This document shows positions 27,639-37,306 of a DNA stretch of 64,000 bases, one piece after another; within the stretch, counting starts at the first letter, position 1; every line of letters begins with the position of its first letter. The stretch comes from Fibrobacterota bacterium. Lineage in GTDB: Bacteria; Fibrobacterota; Chitinivibrionia; Chitinivibrionales; Chitinispirillaceae. The notes below the pieces were generated by a model. That model was not told where the DNA came from. It made no database searches and worked only from the letters and a program-made list of their open reading frames with translations. The stretch spans positions 124,001 to 188,000 of the forward strand of contig JAEWVR010000020.1 in NCBI GenBank assembly GCA_023459055.1, written 5' to 3'. Made by a program: the position numbers and the translations under genes.

Positions 27639-29384
27639 TCAGTGATCAAGTGTGAATCTTCCACTGCAATGTATCAAAGACATCATGTAGAGCAGACCAT
27701 CATAATAACGATACTGACCGGATGGAATCTCCATATCCCAAAGTGTTTGTACAAAAAACTTGGCATTCTCATCTTCTGGAATTGCAAACGCAAGCATACC
27801 AAGCGGAGCGACGAGGCCTTTGCAGGGATCAGGCCACTCTGCATCCGAGATATGTGTTCCATCAAGCTGCATTTTCTCCGGATATTTGGGTTTGTATTGA
27901 TCTTTCATAAATTTAGCATGTTTGGGAGCAAATGTTGTTTGCTGCCATGCATCAGCTTTGTTGAAACGCCAGTCCATCATTATGTTAAGGCAAATACGCC
28001 AGGAGTCATCCCGGTAAATATTTCCGGGGGTATTATTAACAGTCTGCGTATATGCGCTTCCGTCAAAATTTGCAAGATATGGTCCTAACATTGTAGTCTG
28101 GTGACATACTTTCTGAAAGAATGCGCGTCCATCTTTAGCTGCAGTTTTCCAAAACGTTGAATTACTATTATCGACTTCCGCAAATACCTCATAAAAAGCC
28201 GGTAATATGTATGATGGGTCATTATAGTTAGCTGATGGAACAAATTTAATGAGTGTCGATGGAGATGTTACGAAAAATGATTTCATTGCACCACAGACAC
28301 TTTTAGCATCAGTTGTATAACTGCTGTTATTCCAGCGTTTTCCGGCAACGATAAGCGCAGCTGCAATATATTCTTCACCATCCGGAGCAGGGTTCTGATC
28401 TCTTAGATTTCCCGATGTTTCAGCCTGCCAACCGAATGTAGTAGCCTTGTCTTTACCCATGAAATGTCTTGTCCATTTCCATATTTTTTCGAATTCTGTT
28501 TGCTTACCCAACTGAGCAGTAATCATCATTCCATATGATTGGCCTTCTGAACGAACATCATTGTTGTTCTTATCAAGCATATATGCACCGTCAGTACCAG
28601 CTTCATAATAGATGGTCTGATCATTTGCATTTCCATAAAACAACTGCTGAAATGCTTTTTCAAGCTTTGCGTCGACTTCCGCTTCTGTTTTACCAAGAAT
28701 GGATCCAAAAAGGTTATCCTTATCAGCGACGACTTCAGCAGTCATGGTAATGGTGATATCAGACTTTTCATATGAGTCAACCAGGTGCTTTGCAGTAACG
28801 AACCCCCCTTTTTTGACCATCAGTGTGTCGGGTAATGCTGCCAACGCACCCTGCTTGATTCGCGAGGTAGTTGCAGAACCGGAGATCTGTTCATCCACCA
28901 CGATTTCTTTGCCTGTATTTACCAGTCTGCGTGTGACAGTGTTGTTGTCGACAGAAATATCCATCAGATATAATCCGGGAGCAAGTTGAGGAATTACACA
29001 GGTCTGTACCCCAGGTTCCATCTTACCAAGAGAAATAGCAAATACTCTTTTTCCACTTCCGGAAAAAAGTGTAACTATACCACTTCCCGCCGGTATATTA
29101 GTGGAAAACCTGAGTGTGGTTCCTTTAAATCCTATATTACTGAAAACATTGCTGGAAATTCCAGCTTTGAATCCACCGCGTACTGCTGTGGCTGTGGAAA
29201 TTAGAAATTTACCCTGTGCATCAGTGGTATCTTTCAGTGATGTATTGGATGCGAGTGTAACGATTGCATTCTCAATCGCAGCTCCGGTGGCGTCTTTTAC
29301 TGTTCCACCCAGATTGATCTCCTGCGCAGATGTAGTAAGCGCAGCTCCCAAAGTAAGCATAACGACAAATTTTTTAATTTGCAT
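27639..29384 (-). CDS. Glycoside hydrolase family 8 enzyme
   Basis: A 581-residue secreted enzyme. The signal peptide (KKFVVMLTLGAALTTSAQ) is followed by a CnaB-like domain (GGTVKDATGAAIENAIVTL) and a short beta domain. The GH8 catalytic domain starts near residue 224. Glu280 in VRSEGQSYGMM is the expected general acid; GWQAETSGNLRDQNPAPDGEEY and RWNN follow. The DVRSEGQSYGMM and IWKWTRHFM blocks resemble reducing-end-xylose-releasing exo-oligoxylanases, though xylanase or endoglucanase activity cannot be excluded. A strong AAGGAGGGG ribosome site precedes the ATG. The N-terminal design matches the neighbouring expansin, which suggests a shared export or surface system. Confidence 0.9.
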   Translation of the reverse strand: MQIKKFVVMLTLGAALTTSAQEINLGGTVKDATGAAIENAIVTLASNTSLKDTTDAQGKFLISTATAVRGGFKAGISSNVFSNIGFKGTTLRFSTNIPAGSGIVTLFSGSGKRVFAISLGKMEPGVQTCVIPQLAPGLYLMDISVDNNTVTRRLVNTGKEIVVDEQISGSATTSRIKQGALAALPDTLMVKKGGFVTAKHLVDSYEKSDITITMTAEVVADKDNLFGSILGKTEAEVDAKLEKAFQQLFYGNANDQTIYYEAGTDGAYMLDKNNNDVRSEGQSYGMMITAQLGKQTEFEKIWKWTRHFMGKDKATTFGWQAETSGNLRDQNPAPDGEEYIAAALIVAGKRWNNSSYTTDAKSVCGAMKSFFVTSPSTLIKFVPSANYNDPSYILPAFYEVFAEVDNSNSTFWKTAAKDGRAFFQKVCHQTTMLGPYLANFDGSAYTQTVNNTPGNIYRDDSWRICLNIMMDWRFNKADAWQQTTFAPKHAKFMKDQYKPKYPEKMQLDGTHISDAEWPDPCKGLVAPLGMLAFAIPEDENAKFFVQTLWDMEIPSGQYRYYDGLLYMMSLIHCSGRFTLDH

Positions 29385-29679
29385 TATAAGCTCCCCTCCT
29401 TATATGCATCCTATCTACAATTCTGATAGAATGAATGATTGTTGTAATAAGTGAATGTCCCCAATTTACCATCGTAAAATAAACGATGACTACGCTTGCA
29501 TGGCAAGTTTCTTTGTTGGTGCATTTTCGGGGTGCAAAAGATCACTAATCGCTTTTATTGCCATTCTCTTTTGAGAATAGCATGAGATAATTTATATATA
29601 AACCGGAAAGCAGGAAAACAGTACTATTATTTACATGGGACATAATAAACGTTATAACTATGATATAAAAGGAGAATTT

Positions 29680-30471
29680 ATGAATAAAACGAGTTTCTCA
29701 ATCAGAACTTTTACCGCTTTTGCTGCTGTTCTGTTTTTTACGTCTCATCCGGGTGCTGAGGTTTCCGAGTTTTCTAACGACTGGGAATCATTTATAGTAA
29801 ATGACCAGTACAGGATTGTGAACAATGTCTGGAACAAGGATGCGAGGACAGGTGATTATACTCAGTCAATTATTAAGGGTGATGATTTTTTCGGATGGAA
29901 GTGGAACTGGAAGGGTGATAAGAATGTGGTTCTTTCCTATCCCGAAGTGATGAATGGAGATTCTCCGTGGAATGAGGATCCAAATCTCAATCCGGAATTT
30001 CCTTTTCAGGCCGGGAGTAAAAAACTGACTGTTGATTTCGATATTGAACTGCAGACAAAAGGGAAATGCAATATGGCGTTTGAGTTCTGGGCTCTGTCCG
30101 CGCTTCCCAGCAAAAAGGAAAATATTTCCCAGGAAATCATGATCTGGAATTACAATAAAACAGGCGATTCGTGGACATGGGCGAGATACGTCGGTAAATT
30201 CAAAGCTGACGGTATCGTTTATGATGTTTACCATAAAAGCAATCACGGTGATGAATCAGGTGTAAATTCCAACAAATGGACATACACAGCAATTGTTGCA
30301 AGAAAACCTTTTTTACAGGGTACTCTCAACGTTCATCTTTTTATCGACTATCTTATCAGTAAAAAGATATTAACAAAAGATAACTATATTGCAAACCTTG
30401 AACTGGGTAATGAAGTCAGGGATGGTACAGGTTCGGCTGTCATTAAGAAATATGATGTTAAGGTTGAATGA
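29680..30471 (+). CDS. Glycoside hydrolase family 12 endoglucanase or xyloglucanase
   Basis: A 263-residue secreted protein. After a signal peptide ending near GAEVSEF comes a GH12 jelly-roll domain: RIVNNVWN, VVLSYPEV and the nucleophile Glu152 in QEIMIW. The acid/base is probably Glu245 in LGNEVRDGTG. Family members cut beta-1,4-glucan or xyloglucan. I choose the ATG at 29680 because AAAGGAG precedes it, not the ATG at 29635. It is divergent from the GH8 gene; the 295 bases between them should hold both promoters. Confidence 0.88.
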   Translation: MNKTSFSIRTFTAFAAVLFFTSHPGAEVSEFSNDWESFIVNDQYRIVNNVWNKDARTGDYTQSIIKGDDFFGWKWNWKGDKNVVLSYPEVMNGDSPWNEDPNLNPEFPFQAGSKKLTVDFDIELQTKGKCNMAFEFWALSALPSKKENISQEIMIWNYNKTGDSWTWARYVGKFKADGIVYDVYHKSNHGDESGVNSNKWTYTAIVARKPFLQGTLNVHLFIDYLISKKILTKDNYIANLELGNEVRDGTGSAVIKKYDVKVE

Positions 30472-30484
30472 TAGTTCGTTACGT

Positions 30485-30506
30485 GCCGGTTTAGCCGGCT
30501 CTTTTT
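30485..30506 (+). terminator. Terminator after the GH12 gene
   Basis: Stem GCCGG/CCGGC with loop TTTAG, followed by TCTTTTT, 14 bases beyond the GH12 stop. Confidence 0.75.
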
Positions 30507-30553
30507 ACTCCTGCAATCTGGCGACAGATCACAATGGCATTTAAAAACCATGA

Positions 30554-30898
30554 TTACCACATCTTTTTACAAGTACAAGTCAATCGGTTGTTCCTAATTT
30601 TTATGTTGGTCCTGCTGTTGCGTTTCGCGTTGGTGTCAGTGGATATGCCAAAGCGGGTGATGAAAAAGAGGATATGCCCAGTGAGGCAGCTGAATTTTTA
30701 AAAGATAATACCAATGTAGTCGATTTTGGCGTGACTATGGGTGGTGCCCTTAATTTCGTCGTAGGACCTGGGGCCATTGTTCTTGACTTCAGATATACAC
30801 TCGGTCTTGTTAAAATCGCATCTGAAGACTTTGCTGGTGACGATAAAAACGGTGCTCTTTCACTCCTTGTTGGTTATACCTTCAATTTCGGTAGCTGA
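30554..30898 (+). pseudogene. Remnant of an outer-membrane beta-barrel protein
   Basis: An open frame without a start codon until 30674 encodes the C-terminal part of a beta-barrel: VVPNFYVGPAVAFRVGVSG, then VTMGGALNFVVGPG, ending LLVGYTFNFGS with the terminal aromatic-rich strand. There is no ribosome site and the signal peptide and first strands are missing, while the preceding base stretch is unrelated. It is best read as a 5'-truncated porin-family gene. It shares no frame with the GH12 gene upstream. Confidence 0.6.
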
Positions 30899-31068
30899 TC
30901 ATTCAATTCTAATAGGTTGTATTGACCGTAGTGTCAATGCAGCCTATTAAAATGTTGTAATATTTCAATTGCGTTTAACGGACCCGATTCTTTAAATCAC
31001 CGATCTTCATTGCATAGAGAAGAATCCCCAGCTGCACGTTGTCAATAGATCCGTTATCAGTTGCATAA

Positions 31069-31254
31069 GCTCATCGGCGTTCATTATATCCGGGTGTGAC
31101 ATCTATACTCGAGTTATGGTTGACAAACGTCAAAGGCCCTGATGGTGAACTGGAGTAAAATGGTTTTGGTGATGTAGAAGAAGCAACCAGTATTCTTGAT
31201 GCAGCAATTGGATTGTTTGAGGCTAATGATAGAGAATCGGTAAACCCCTTTTAA
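31069..31254 (+). pseudogene. Short decayed coding fragment of unknown family
   Basis: A frame reads GVTSILELWLTNVKGPDGEL, then a TAA, then NGFGDVEEATSILDAAIGLF and a stop at 31252. The two parts read as one protein if the TAA replaces a sense codon, which suggests a nonsense mutation in an already truncated gene. I do not recognise the family. The surrounding 30900-31250 contains no intact gene; an imperfect hairpin lies at 30911-30948. Confidence 0.35.
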
Positions 31255-31712
31255 ATTGAACTTCCATAAAAAACAGGCCTGAATAATGGGGCTTGCTTGA
31301 AGTGTAGAATAATTGAATGGGTGGTGATCATACTGGTTATAAGTAGTATAATGACCACTATCCCTAAAATTATCAAACTTTTACCCCGAAGTTTTGCTTT
31401 CCTGCCTGTAACTACAACAGTATCCCGTATGACTTTCATTCCAGGGTATGGCATAGCATTATATTTGCATATTCTACAGCCAATGGCTATTAAATAGATT
31501 GCAACTGGAATAAATGAAAATAAAAACAAATGGACAATTATTTCTTTTACTTCGATCCGTTCCTTATTAGGCAAATTGTCAAGAATGTTTAAAAATGGTG
31601 GACGAATAAAATTCCAGGATAAAATACCTAGTATAATTGCAACCAGATATTCTGAAAAAAGTTTTCTTCGATAGTTTCTGTCTGCTTTTACAATTTTTTT
31701 TTCAATAGTCAT
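31251..31712 (-). CDS. Small membrane protein of unknown function
   Basis: A 153-residue protein with three clear hydrophobic spans (about residues 22-42, 60-80 and 110-132). The loop between spans two and three has KYNAMPYPGMKVIRDTVVVTG with several charged residues. There is no signal peptide and no motif I can name. It is isolated, on the strand opposite to its flanks, in a region with decayed genes. The residue pattern and codon use look like a real gene. Confidence 0.6.
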   Translation of the reverse strand: MTIEKKIVKADRNYRRKLFSEYLVAIILGILSWNFIRPPFLNILDNLPNKERIEVKEIIVHLFLFSFIPVAIYLIAIGCRICKYNAMPYPGMKVIRDTVVVTGRKAKLRGKSLIILGIVVIILLITSMITTHSIILHFKQAPLFRPVFYGSSI

Positions 31713-32086
31713 TTTGATTCCTTATGATTGTATCATTAATAATTGTTAAAAAGAAATAACTATCTATTCTGACCTGAACAGTCTGTTTCCTAAATAAATG
31801 TATTGTTTGTCTTTATGGATACTTACGGTTGTATCGTTCCGCGATTTGAAATCGGTTCAGAAAGTCCGACCTGTGTTCTGTCCGCAAATCTGCCCCTAAA
31901 ACAGGCGGACAATCCGGGGTAGAATTCGTTGCTGTATGAAAGTATATTAATTGACAGGTAATCTTTCCATTGGTTGAATGTGTTACAGTGAAAGATTGTG
32001 TTACGCAAAGTATCTTTTTTACGATAGTTTTTAAGCACGAAACCAGAAAATTACTAACTTGTACTCTAAAATCGCAGAAACGAAAT
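31713..32086. other. Intergenic region
   Basis: About 370 bases upstream of the beta-barrel gene. Frames on the - strand in 31813-31940 contain LNRFQIAERYNRK-like text that may be a repeat or mobile-element remnant, but I cannot support a gene. No hairpin with a T tract was seen. Confidence 0.3.
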
Positions 32087-32938
32087 ATGTTCATTTTTAT
32101 CCTGTTACTCATCTTTTGCATCCCTTCTTTTTGCACCACCTTTCACACCGGACCCATTTCGACCGGTGTAAGTTCATGGGTGGCATTTCCTAAAGATCGT
32201 GATGTATTCAGTGCATATAATAAACTGTCATTTGATGCTTATTTTTCGTATGGGAGATTTAAAGGCTTCGCTGGATTTCCAATTCAATATACATTGACTA
32301 AAAAGGATTATACAAATGTCAATGGTGCAAATGTTCCGGGAGATACACTGGTAGGTAAAGCTGCCGCTGGAGATTTTACTACATATATCGGAATACGTAT
32401 CGGAAGTATTGAGCCCAGAATCGGAATCGTTTTTCCTCTTGGTTATGCAACAAATACCGGTGTCTGGCTTGGTTCAAAAAATGTTATTCTCAAATCAGGC
32501 GTGGGGTTTTCCGGTAATCTGAATAAAAAACTACGATTACGATATGGGGGAGAGCTGTATTGCAATTACTATGTAACGGGTTTCCCGGAAATAAAGGGCT
32601 CTCAGGGAAAGCAGGGAAGCTGGTCAATAGATCCGGATTTAAAAGTATCAACAGAATGGTTTAAAAAATTGACATTGGGGATTGAACTGCTGGGTGGTAT
32701 TAAAAAATTCTATCCCATATGGCTCAAATACAAATCATTTCAGGGATATGAGTTGTCATCATCGATTGTCCCACATATTTATGCTTCATATGATCTGACA
32801 TCACGACTATACCTAAGCGGAAAGTGTGGTTTCGGGCCATCATTCAAACAAATCGTTGATTCTCCATCGAATCGCAGGGATTGGCACCAATCAGGAAATT
32901 CGTTGAATATAAGTATTGGAATCGGATTTTATCCCTGA
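32087..32938 (+). CDS. Outer-membrane beta-barrel protein, unassigned
   Basis: A 283-residue protein with an N-terminal signal (MFIFILLLIFCIPSFC) and many alternating aromatic/glycine strands, for example FDAYFSYGRFKGFAGFPIQY and LNISIGIGFYP at the very C terminus, which ends in a proline after the aromatic. This is the pattern of a 10-14 strand outer-membrane barrel. The frame extends upstream to 31970 but the hydrophobic signal begins at the ATG at 32087, so I use that start; its ribosome site is weak. No family is recognised. Confidence 0.65.
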   Translation: MFIFILLLIFCIPSFCTTFHTGPISTGVSSWVAFPKDRDVFSAYNKLSFDAYFSYGRFKGFAGFPIQYTLTKKDYTNVNGANVPGDTLVGKAAAGDFTTYIGIRIGSIEPRIGIVFPLGYATNTGVWLGSKNVILKSGVGFSGNLNKKLRLRYGGELYCNYYVTGFPEIKGSQGKQGSWSIDPDLKVSTEWFKKLTLGIELLGGIKKFYPIWLKYKSFQGYELSSSIVPHIYASYDLTSRLYLSGKCGFGPSFKQIVDSPSNRRDWHQSGNSLNISIGIGFYP

Positions 32939-33098
32939 TTGTAAATCGGCAGGCATTTCATAGTTGGATCGCATTGTGGCTATAGAGCAAATCCACCCAC
33001 GGAAAAAACATAGTTAAAGCTGCGTTTAATAGGTTTCAAGCATATGTATGCATCATTTTTTTATCCTTCAAAGTAAGCAAAATAGCTATTTTACAATC

Positions 33099-34064
33099 AT
33101 GAGTCAAAACAGCATTATCAATCCACACGATAAATTTTTCAAGGAATCCTTTGGAAGAAAAGAAATTGTATGTAGTTTTCTAAAGGAGTATTTACCTGAA
33201 TCTATTACTAAAAAATTACATTATGAAAGCCTTGAGATTGCAAAAGATTCATATATTGATAAGGAATTGGTAGAGCATTTTTCAGATATTTTGTATAAAA
33301 TAAAGTTAGGGAGTAAAAACGCATACATATATCTTCTGTTTGAACATAAGAGCTATATGGATAACTGGGTTGGATTTCAACTGCTGCGAAATATGGTTAA
33401 AATATGGGAACAGTGTAAAAAACAGAACAAAAAGATTAAAAAGTTACCAGTTATTATTCCAATGGTAATATATCATGGTTTAGAGAGGTGGGATAGTAGC
33501 ATTTCTCTACAGTCGCTCTTTAATATATTACCTGAAACGAGTGTCTATGTACCTGATTTTAAAATGGATGTATATGATATTTCTCACATACCGGATGAGA
33601 AGTTAAAGGGAGATATTTTGCTTCAAGCCTGTTTTTTGTTGCAAAAGTATATTTTTGATCCGAAATTAATTGAAAAGGTACCGGCGATACTCGGATTATT
33701 GAAAACATTATCGGGGAAATCAACAGGTATCGAGTATCTGGAAGTGATGCTACGTTACCTGTTTGCGTCGGTGGATAACAGTAAACGGGAAAAATTGCAG
33801 AAAAAAGTCACAAACGCTATAAAAGCAGGGGAGGTTTTTATGCCAACAATTGCGGAAGCCCTGGTTCAGGAAGGTGTGGTCAAAGGGATGCTTAAGGGCA
33901 AGCTTGAAGGTAAACTTGAAGGCAAGCTCGAAGGTAAGCTTGAAGGTAAGCTTGAAGTTGCAGAAAAAATGATTGGAAAAGGGATGACCAATGCTGATAT
34001 TCGGGATATAACCGGGTTGAGCATTAAGGAAATTGAGCTATTAAGAAAATCGTTGAAAAAATAG
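33099..34064 (+). CDS. Rpn-family recombination-promoting nuclease / PD-(D/E)XK putative transposase
   Basis: A 321-residue protein starting INPHDKFFKESFGRKEIVCSFLKEYLP, the standard opening of the Rpn (Transposase_31) family, with LLFEHKSYMDNWVGFQLLRNM over the nuclease core and IPMVIYHG after it. E. coli RpnA-like proteins cut DNA and promote RecA-independent recombination. The C terminus has five GKLE units followed by an amphipathic segment with IRDITGLSIKEIELL, typical of the family. The ATG at 33099 fits the family start better than the one at 33048. It is a single cargo gene without terminal repeats that I could see. Confidence 0.88.
   Translation: MSQNSIINPHDKFFKESFGRKEIVCSFLKEYLPESITKKLHYESLEIAKDSYIDKELVEHFSDILYKIKLGSKNAYIYLLFEHKSYMDNWVGFQLLRNMVKIWEQCKKQNKKIKKLPVIIPMVIYHGLERWDSSISLQSLFNILPETSVYVPDFKMDVYDISHIPDEKLKGDILLQACFLLQKYIFDPKLIEKVPAILGLLKTLSGKSTGIEYLEVMLRYLFASVDNSKREKLQKKVTNAIKAGEVFMPTIAEALVQEGVVKGMLKGKLEGKLEGKLEGKLEGKLEVAEKMIGKGMTNADIRDITGLSIKEIELLRKSLKK
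33897..33956 (+). repeat. 12-bp coding tandem repeat (five units)
   Basis: Five units of the type GGTAAGCTTGAA encode Gly-Lys-Leu-Glu repeats inside the Rpn-like gene. The 12-base period keeps the frame, so slippage would change the length of a charged helix without a frameshift. Confidence 0.85.
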
Positions 34065-34122
34065 ATTAAAAGTAGCGGGAAGAACGTCAAATATGTTTTC
34101 GCTATCTGGTTTACCAATAAAA

Positions 34123-34152
34123 AAGTCCCGATTCTTAACAGAATCGGGGCTT
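34123..34152 (-). terminator. Terminator of the nucleotide operon
   Basis: Arms AAGTCCCGATTC and GAATCGGGGCTT with a short loop. On the - strand the stem is followed by a run of six Ts. It lies about 55 bases beyond the purF stop. Confidence 0.85.
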
Positions 34153-34207
34153 CAAATTAATCAAACATAATCATTTTTGTCCCTCATTGTGGACATGAAA
34201 CTAAATC

Positions 34208-35635
34208 CTACTTACACTTCGAAGCTGCATCCATCGCCTCAATGAACTTCGCACCATCAACCGGATACTTCCCGTTAAAACATGCAGAACAGAAGTCCTG
34301 TGGATTTGGTGTGGCGCTGAGCATACCTTCAATTGACAAATAGCCGAGTGAATCGACTTCAAGATAGTTCCTGATCTCCTCAATGGTCTGCTCGTTTGCA
34401 ATCAGTTCACCTTTTGTCGGCATGTCGATCCCATAGAAACAGGGGGAGATGATCGGCGGTGATGAAATCCGTAAGTGTATTTCTGCTGGCTGTGCCGTAC
34501 GGATAAGACGGATAATTTTTTTCATCGTAGTACCGCGTACAATTGAGTCATCAACGATAACAACTTTCTTGCCCTTAAGTACACCCTTGACAGGATTAAA
34601 CTTGAGGCGGACACCGAAATCGCGGCCTGACTGTGCAGGATGAATAAAGGTGCGTCCGACATAGTGGTTACGGATAAGCCCGATATCAAAACGTACCCCT
34701 GATGCCTCGGAGAAACCAAGTGCTGCAGTGGTTGCAGAGTCGGGAACACCAATGACAAGATCCGCTCCATCAACAGGGTGTTCCTGTGCAAGGCGGCGTC
34801 CAAGACGGCGTCTCACTTTGTCAACATTGTTGCCAAAAACAAACGAATCGGGACGTGAAAAATAGATAAATTCAAAAATACAATGTGCCGGTTTTACATC
34901 GGGTTCAAACACCGGAATTCTAAAGCTGGTAATTCCAGATTTGTCAATGCGGACCATTTCACCAGGCAGAATCTCGCGGATCATTGATGCACCAACGAGG
35001 TCAAAAGCGCATGTTTCAGATGAAAGGAAATAGCTTCCTTCTTCATTCATGCCAAGGATCAGTGGTCGTATTCCCCGCGGATCACGTGCACCGTACATTG
35101 CGTCGGGTGTAAGAAACAATATTGAAAATGCCCCCTTTACACCAGAGAGCGCATCAAGTATCATTGCGTCAATAGAATCACGCTTTGACCGTGCGATAAG
35201 ATGCATGATCACTTCAGTATCGGTGGTCGACGAAAACAGTGAACCGTCATCGACCATCCAGCGGCGTAACTCGTCTGCATTGGTCAGGTTGCCGTTATGT
35301 GCACCTGCAATTTGTCCAGCACGTGATTTAATGAGAATCGGCTGTGCATTCTCGATTGTTGATGAACCGGTGGTTGAATAACGGTTGTGGCCGATTGCAC
35401 AGGTTCCCTGTAAACCCTCAAGAATACCCTGTTTTTTAAAGACCTGGCCAACATACCCCATTCCTTTGTAAACAGAAATTTCTTTACTGTCTGATACTGC
35501 GATACCACAGCTTTCCTGACCGCGATGTTGCAATGTGTAAAGTCCAAGATAGGTCAGGTGTGATGCCTGTGGATGATTGTAAACGCCAAAAATACCGCAC
35601 TCTTCATGCAATTTTTCATCAAACATTTTTTTCAA
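34208..35635 (-). CDS. purF: Amidophosphoribosyltransferase
   Basis: A 475-residue enzyme for the first step of purine synthesis, converting PRPP and glutamine to phosphoribosylamine. A short propeptide ends before Cys13 of ECGIFGVYNH, the class II glutaminase nucleophile, as in the self-processed Bacillus type. The PRPP loop is VVIVDDSIVRGTTM. Four spaced cysteines (AHCIFEF, SPCFYGID, DFCSACFNG) match the iron-sulfur cluster ligands of the Bacillus-type enzyme. It overlaps the end of pyrG by 17 bases and is the last gene of a carA-carB-pyrG-purF operon, so purine and pyrimidine genes share a transcript. Confidence 0.96.
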   Translation of the reverse strand: MKKMFDEKLHEECGIFGVYNHPQASHLTYLGLYTLQHRGQESCGIAVSDSKEISVYKGMGYVGQVFKKQGILEGLQGTCAIGHNRYSTTGSSTIENAQPILIKSRAGQIAGAHNGNLTNADELRRWMVDDGSLFSSTTDTEVIMHLIARSKRDSIDAMILDALSGVKGAFSILFLTPDAMYGARDPRGIRPLILGMNEEGSYFLSSETCAFDLVGASMIREILPGEMVRIDKSGITSFRIPVFEPDVKPAHCIFEFIYFSRPDSFVFGNNVDKVRRRLGRRLAQEHPVDGADLVIGVPDSATTAALGFSEASGVRFDIGLIRNHYVGRTFIHPAQSGRDFGVRLKFNPVKGVLKGKKVVIVDDSIVRGTTMKKIIRLIRTAQPAEIHLRISSPPIISPCFYGIDMPTKGELIANEQTIEEIRNYLEVDSLGYLSIEGMLSATPNPQDFCSACFNGKYPVDGAKFIEAMDAASKCK

Positions 35636-37241
35636 TCTTCCTTCCGCCGCACTTTAAACTTGCACCGATAAAATCTCTGAATAATGGATGCGGATCAATT
35701 GGACGTGACTTGAATTCCGGATGAAACTGAACCGCAACAAACCACGGATGATCCTCAAGCTCTACCATTTCGACAAGAAGCCCGTTTGGTGAAAGACCGC
35801 TAAGTGACATACCGGCTTTTTCAAACTGCTCCCTGTAATCATTATTAAATTCAAAACGGTGACGATGACGTTCCGAAATGGAATCTTTTCCGTATGATTT
35901 ACGAACGATAGAGTTCTTTTTCAGCTCGCAGGGGAATGCTCCAAGACGCATCGTTCCACCAAGATTCATAACACGCTTCTGTTCCTCCATTAGGTGGATA
36001 ACAGGATTTTTCGTGTCCTGAACGTTTTCCGTTGTGTCAGCATCTTTAAGCTTGAGCACATTCCGTGCGAATTCGATAACTGCCATATGCATCCCGTAAC
36101 AGATACCGAAATAGGGGATCTTCTTTTCACGTGCATACGTTACCGCTTTTATTTTTCCCTCAACGCCGCGGGCTCCAAAACCACCCGGTACAAGAATACC
36201 GCCAAGTCCCTTGAGTTCTTGTTCTGCTCCGTTTTTTTCGATGTCCTCAGCAGAAATATTTTTAATCTTTACTTTTGCAGTATGTGCTGCACCTGCATGG
36301 TTCAGGGATTCATGAATCGATTTGTATGCATCTAGTAGTTCACTGTATTTACCGACAATACCTATTTCGACAACCTGATCTGCATTGATCACTTTATCGC
36401 AATACTCTCTCCACGGACGCAAATTCCTGCGTCCACCGCGAAGGCCGAGATTGTCAACTATGACAGTGTCAAGATCCTGTTCCGCAAACTGAAGTGGTAC
36501 TTCATAGATGGTATTTTCTGCATCCATGCACTCTACAACCGCTTCTTCATCAACGTTACAGAAAAGTGACAGTTTTTTTCGTACGTCTTTGTCAAGATGC
36601 TGTTCGGTACGGCAGATAAGAATATCGGGGATAATACCGATTTCTCTCAGACGGCCTACAGAATGCTGTGTCGGTTTTGTTTTTACTTCTCCCGCTCTGT
36701 GAAGATAGGGAATCAGGGTGACATGTATAAAAAGTACGTTATTTCTGCCTTCCTGCTGACGAAACTGACGAAGCGCTTCGAGGTAGGGGAGGCTTTCGAT
36801 ATCACCGACAGTACCACCGATCTCGCTTATCACTACGTCAACGTCGTTTGTTACAACTGAGCGGATACTGTCGCAGATCTCGCTTGTCACATGAGGAACC
36901 ACCTGAACGGTACCGCCAAGGTAATCGCCACGACGTTCTTTTTTAATAATAGCGTCGTAAATCCGCCCTGATGTATAGTTGCAGTTACGGTTGGTGGTTA
37001 CACCGGTAAAGCGTTCGTAGTGACCAAGATCAAGGTCTGACTCAGCGCCATCATCGGTAACGTACACCTCTCCATGCTGATACGGATTCATTGTTCCCGG
37101 ATCAACATTCAGATATGGATCAAACTTTTGATGAATAACGCGAAGCCCTCGCGATTTGAGCAGTACACCGATTGATGCTGCCGTGATTCCTTTACCCAGT
37201 GATGAAACAACACCACCTGTGACGAAAATATATTTAGCCAT
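35619..37241 (-). CDS. pyrG: CTP synthase
   Basis: A 540-residue enzyme that aminates UTP to CTP. The N-terminal synthase domain has YIFVTGGVVSSLGKGI, and the C-terminal class I glutaminase domain has FGICYGMHMAVIEFARN with the nucleophilic cysteine and FHPEFKSRP with the His-Glu pair. I start at the ATG at 37241 (MAKYIFVTGG), which gives the usual length; an ATG 21 bases upstream is less likely. It lies 65 bases after carB and overlaps purF. Confidence 0.96.
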   Translation of the reverse strand: MAKYIFVTGGVVSSLGKGITAASIGVLLKSRGLRVIHQKFDPYLNVDPGTMNPYQHGEVYVTDDGAESDLDLGHYERFTGVTTNRNCNYTSGRIYDAIIKKERRGDYLGGTVQVVPHVTSEICDSIRSVVTNDVDVVISEIGGTVGDIESLPYLEALRQFRQQEGRNNVLFIHVTLIPYLHRAGEVKTKPTQHSVGRLREIGIIPDILICRTEQHLDKDVRKKLSLFCNVDEEAVVECMDAENTIYEVPLQFAEQDLDTVIVDNLGLRGGRRNLRPWREYCDKVINADQVVEIGIVGKYSELLDAYKSIHESLNHAGAAHTAKVKIKNISAEDIEKNGAEQELKGLGGILVPGGFGARGVEGKIKAVTYAREKKIPYFGICYGMHMAVIEFARNVLKLKDADTTENVQDTKNPVIHLMEEQKRVMNLGGTMRLGAFPCELKKNSIVRKSYGKDSISERHRHRFEFNNDYREQFEKAGMSLSGLSPNGLLVEMVELEDHPWFVAVQFHPEFKSRPIDPHPLFRDFIGASLKCGGRKIEKNV

Positions 37242-37306
37242 TAGCCCGCTCCGGAGATGCATTTACGAAAAAGTAAAGGGCGCAAATTTTACGCCCCTGA
37301 ATAGAC

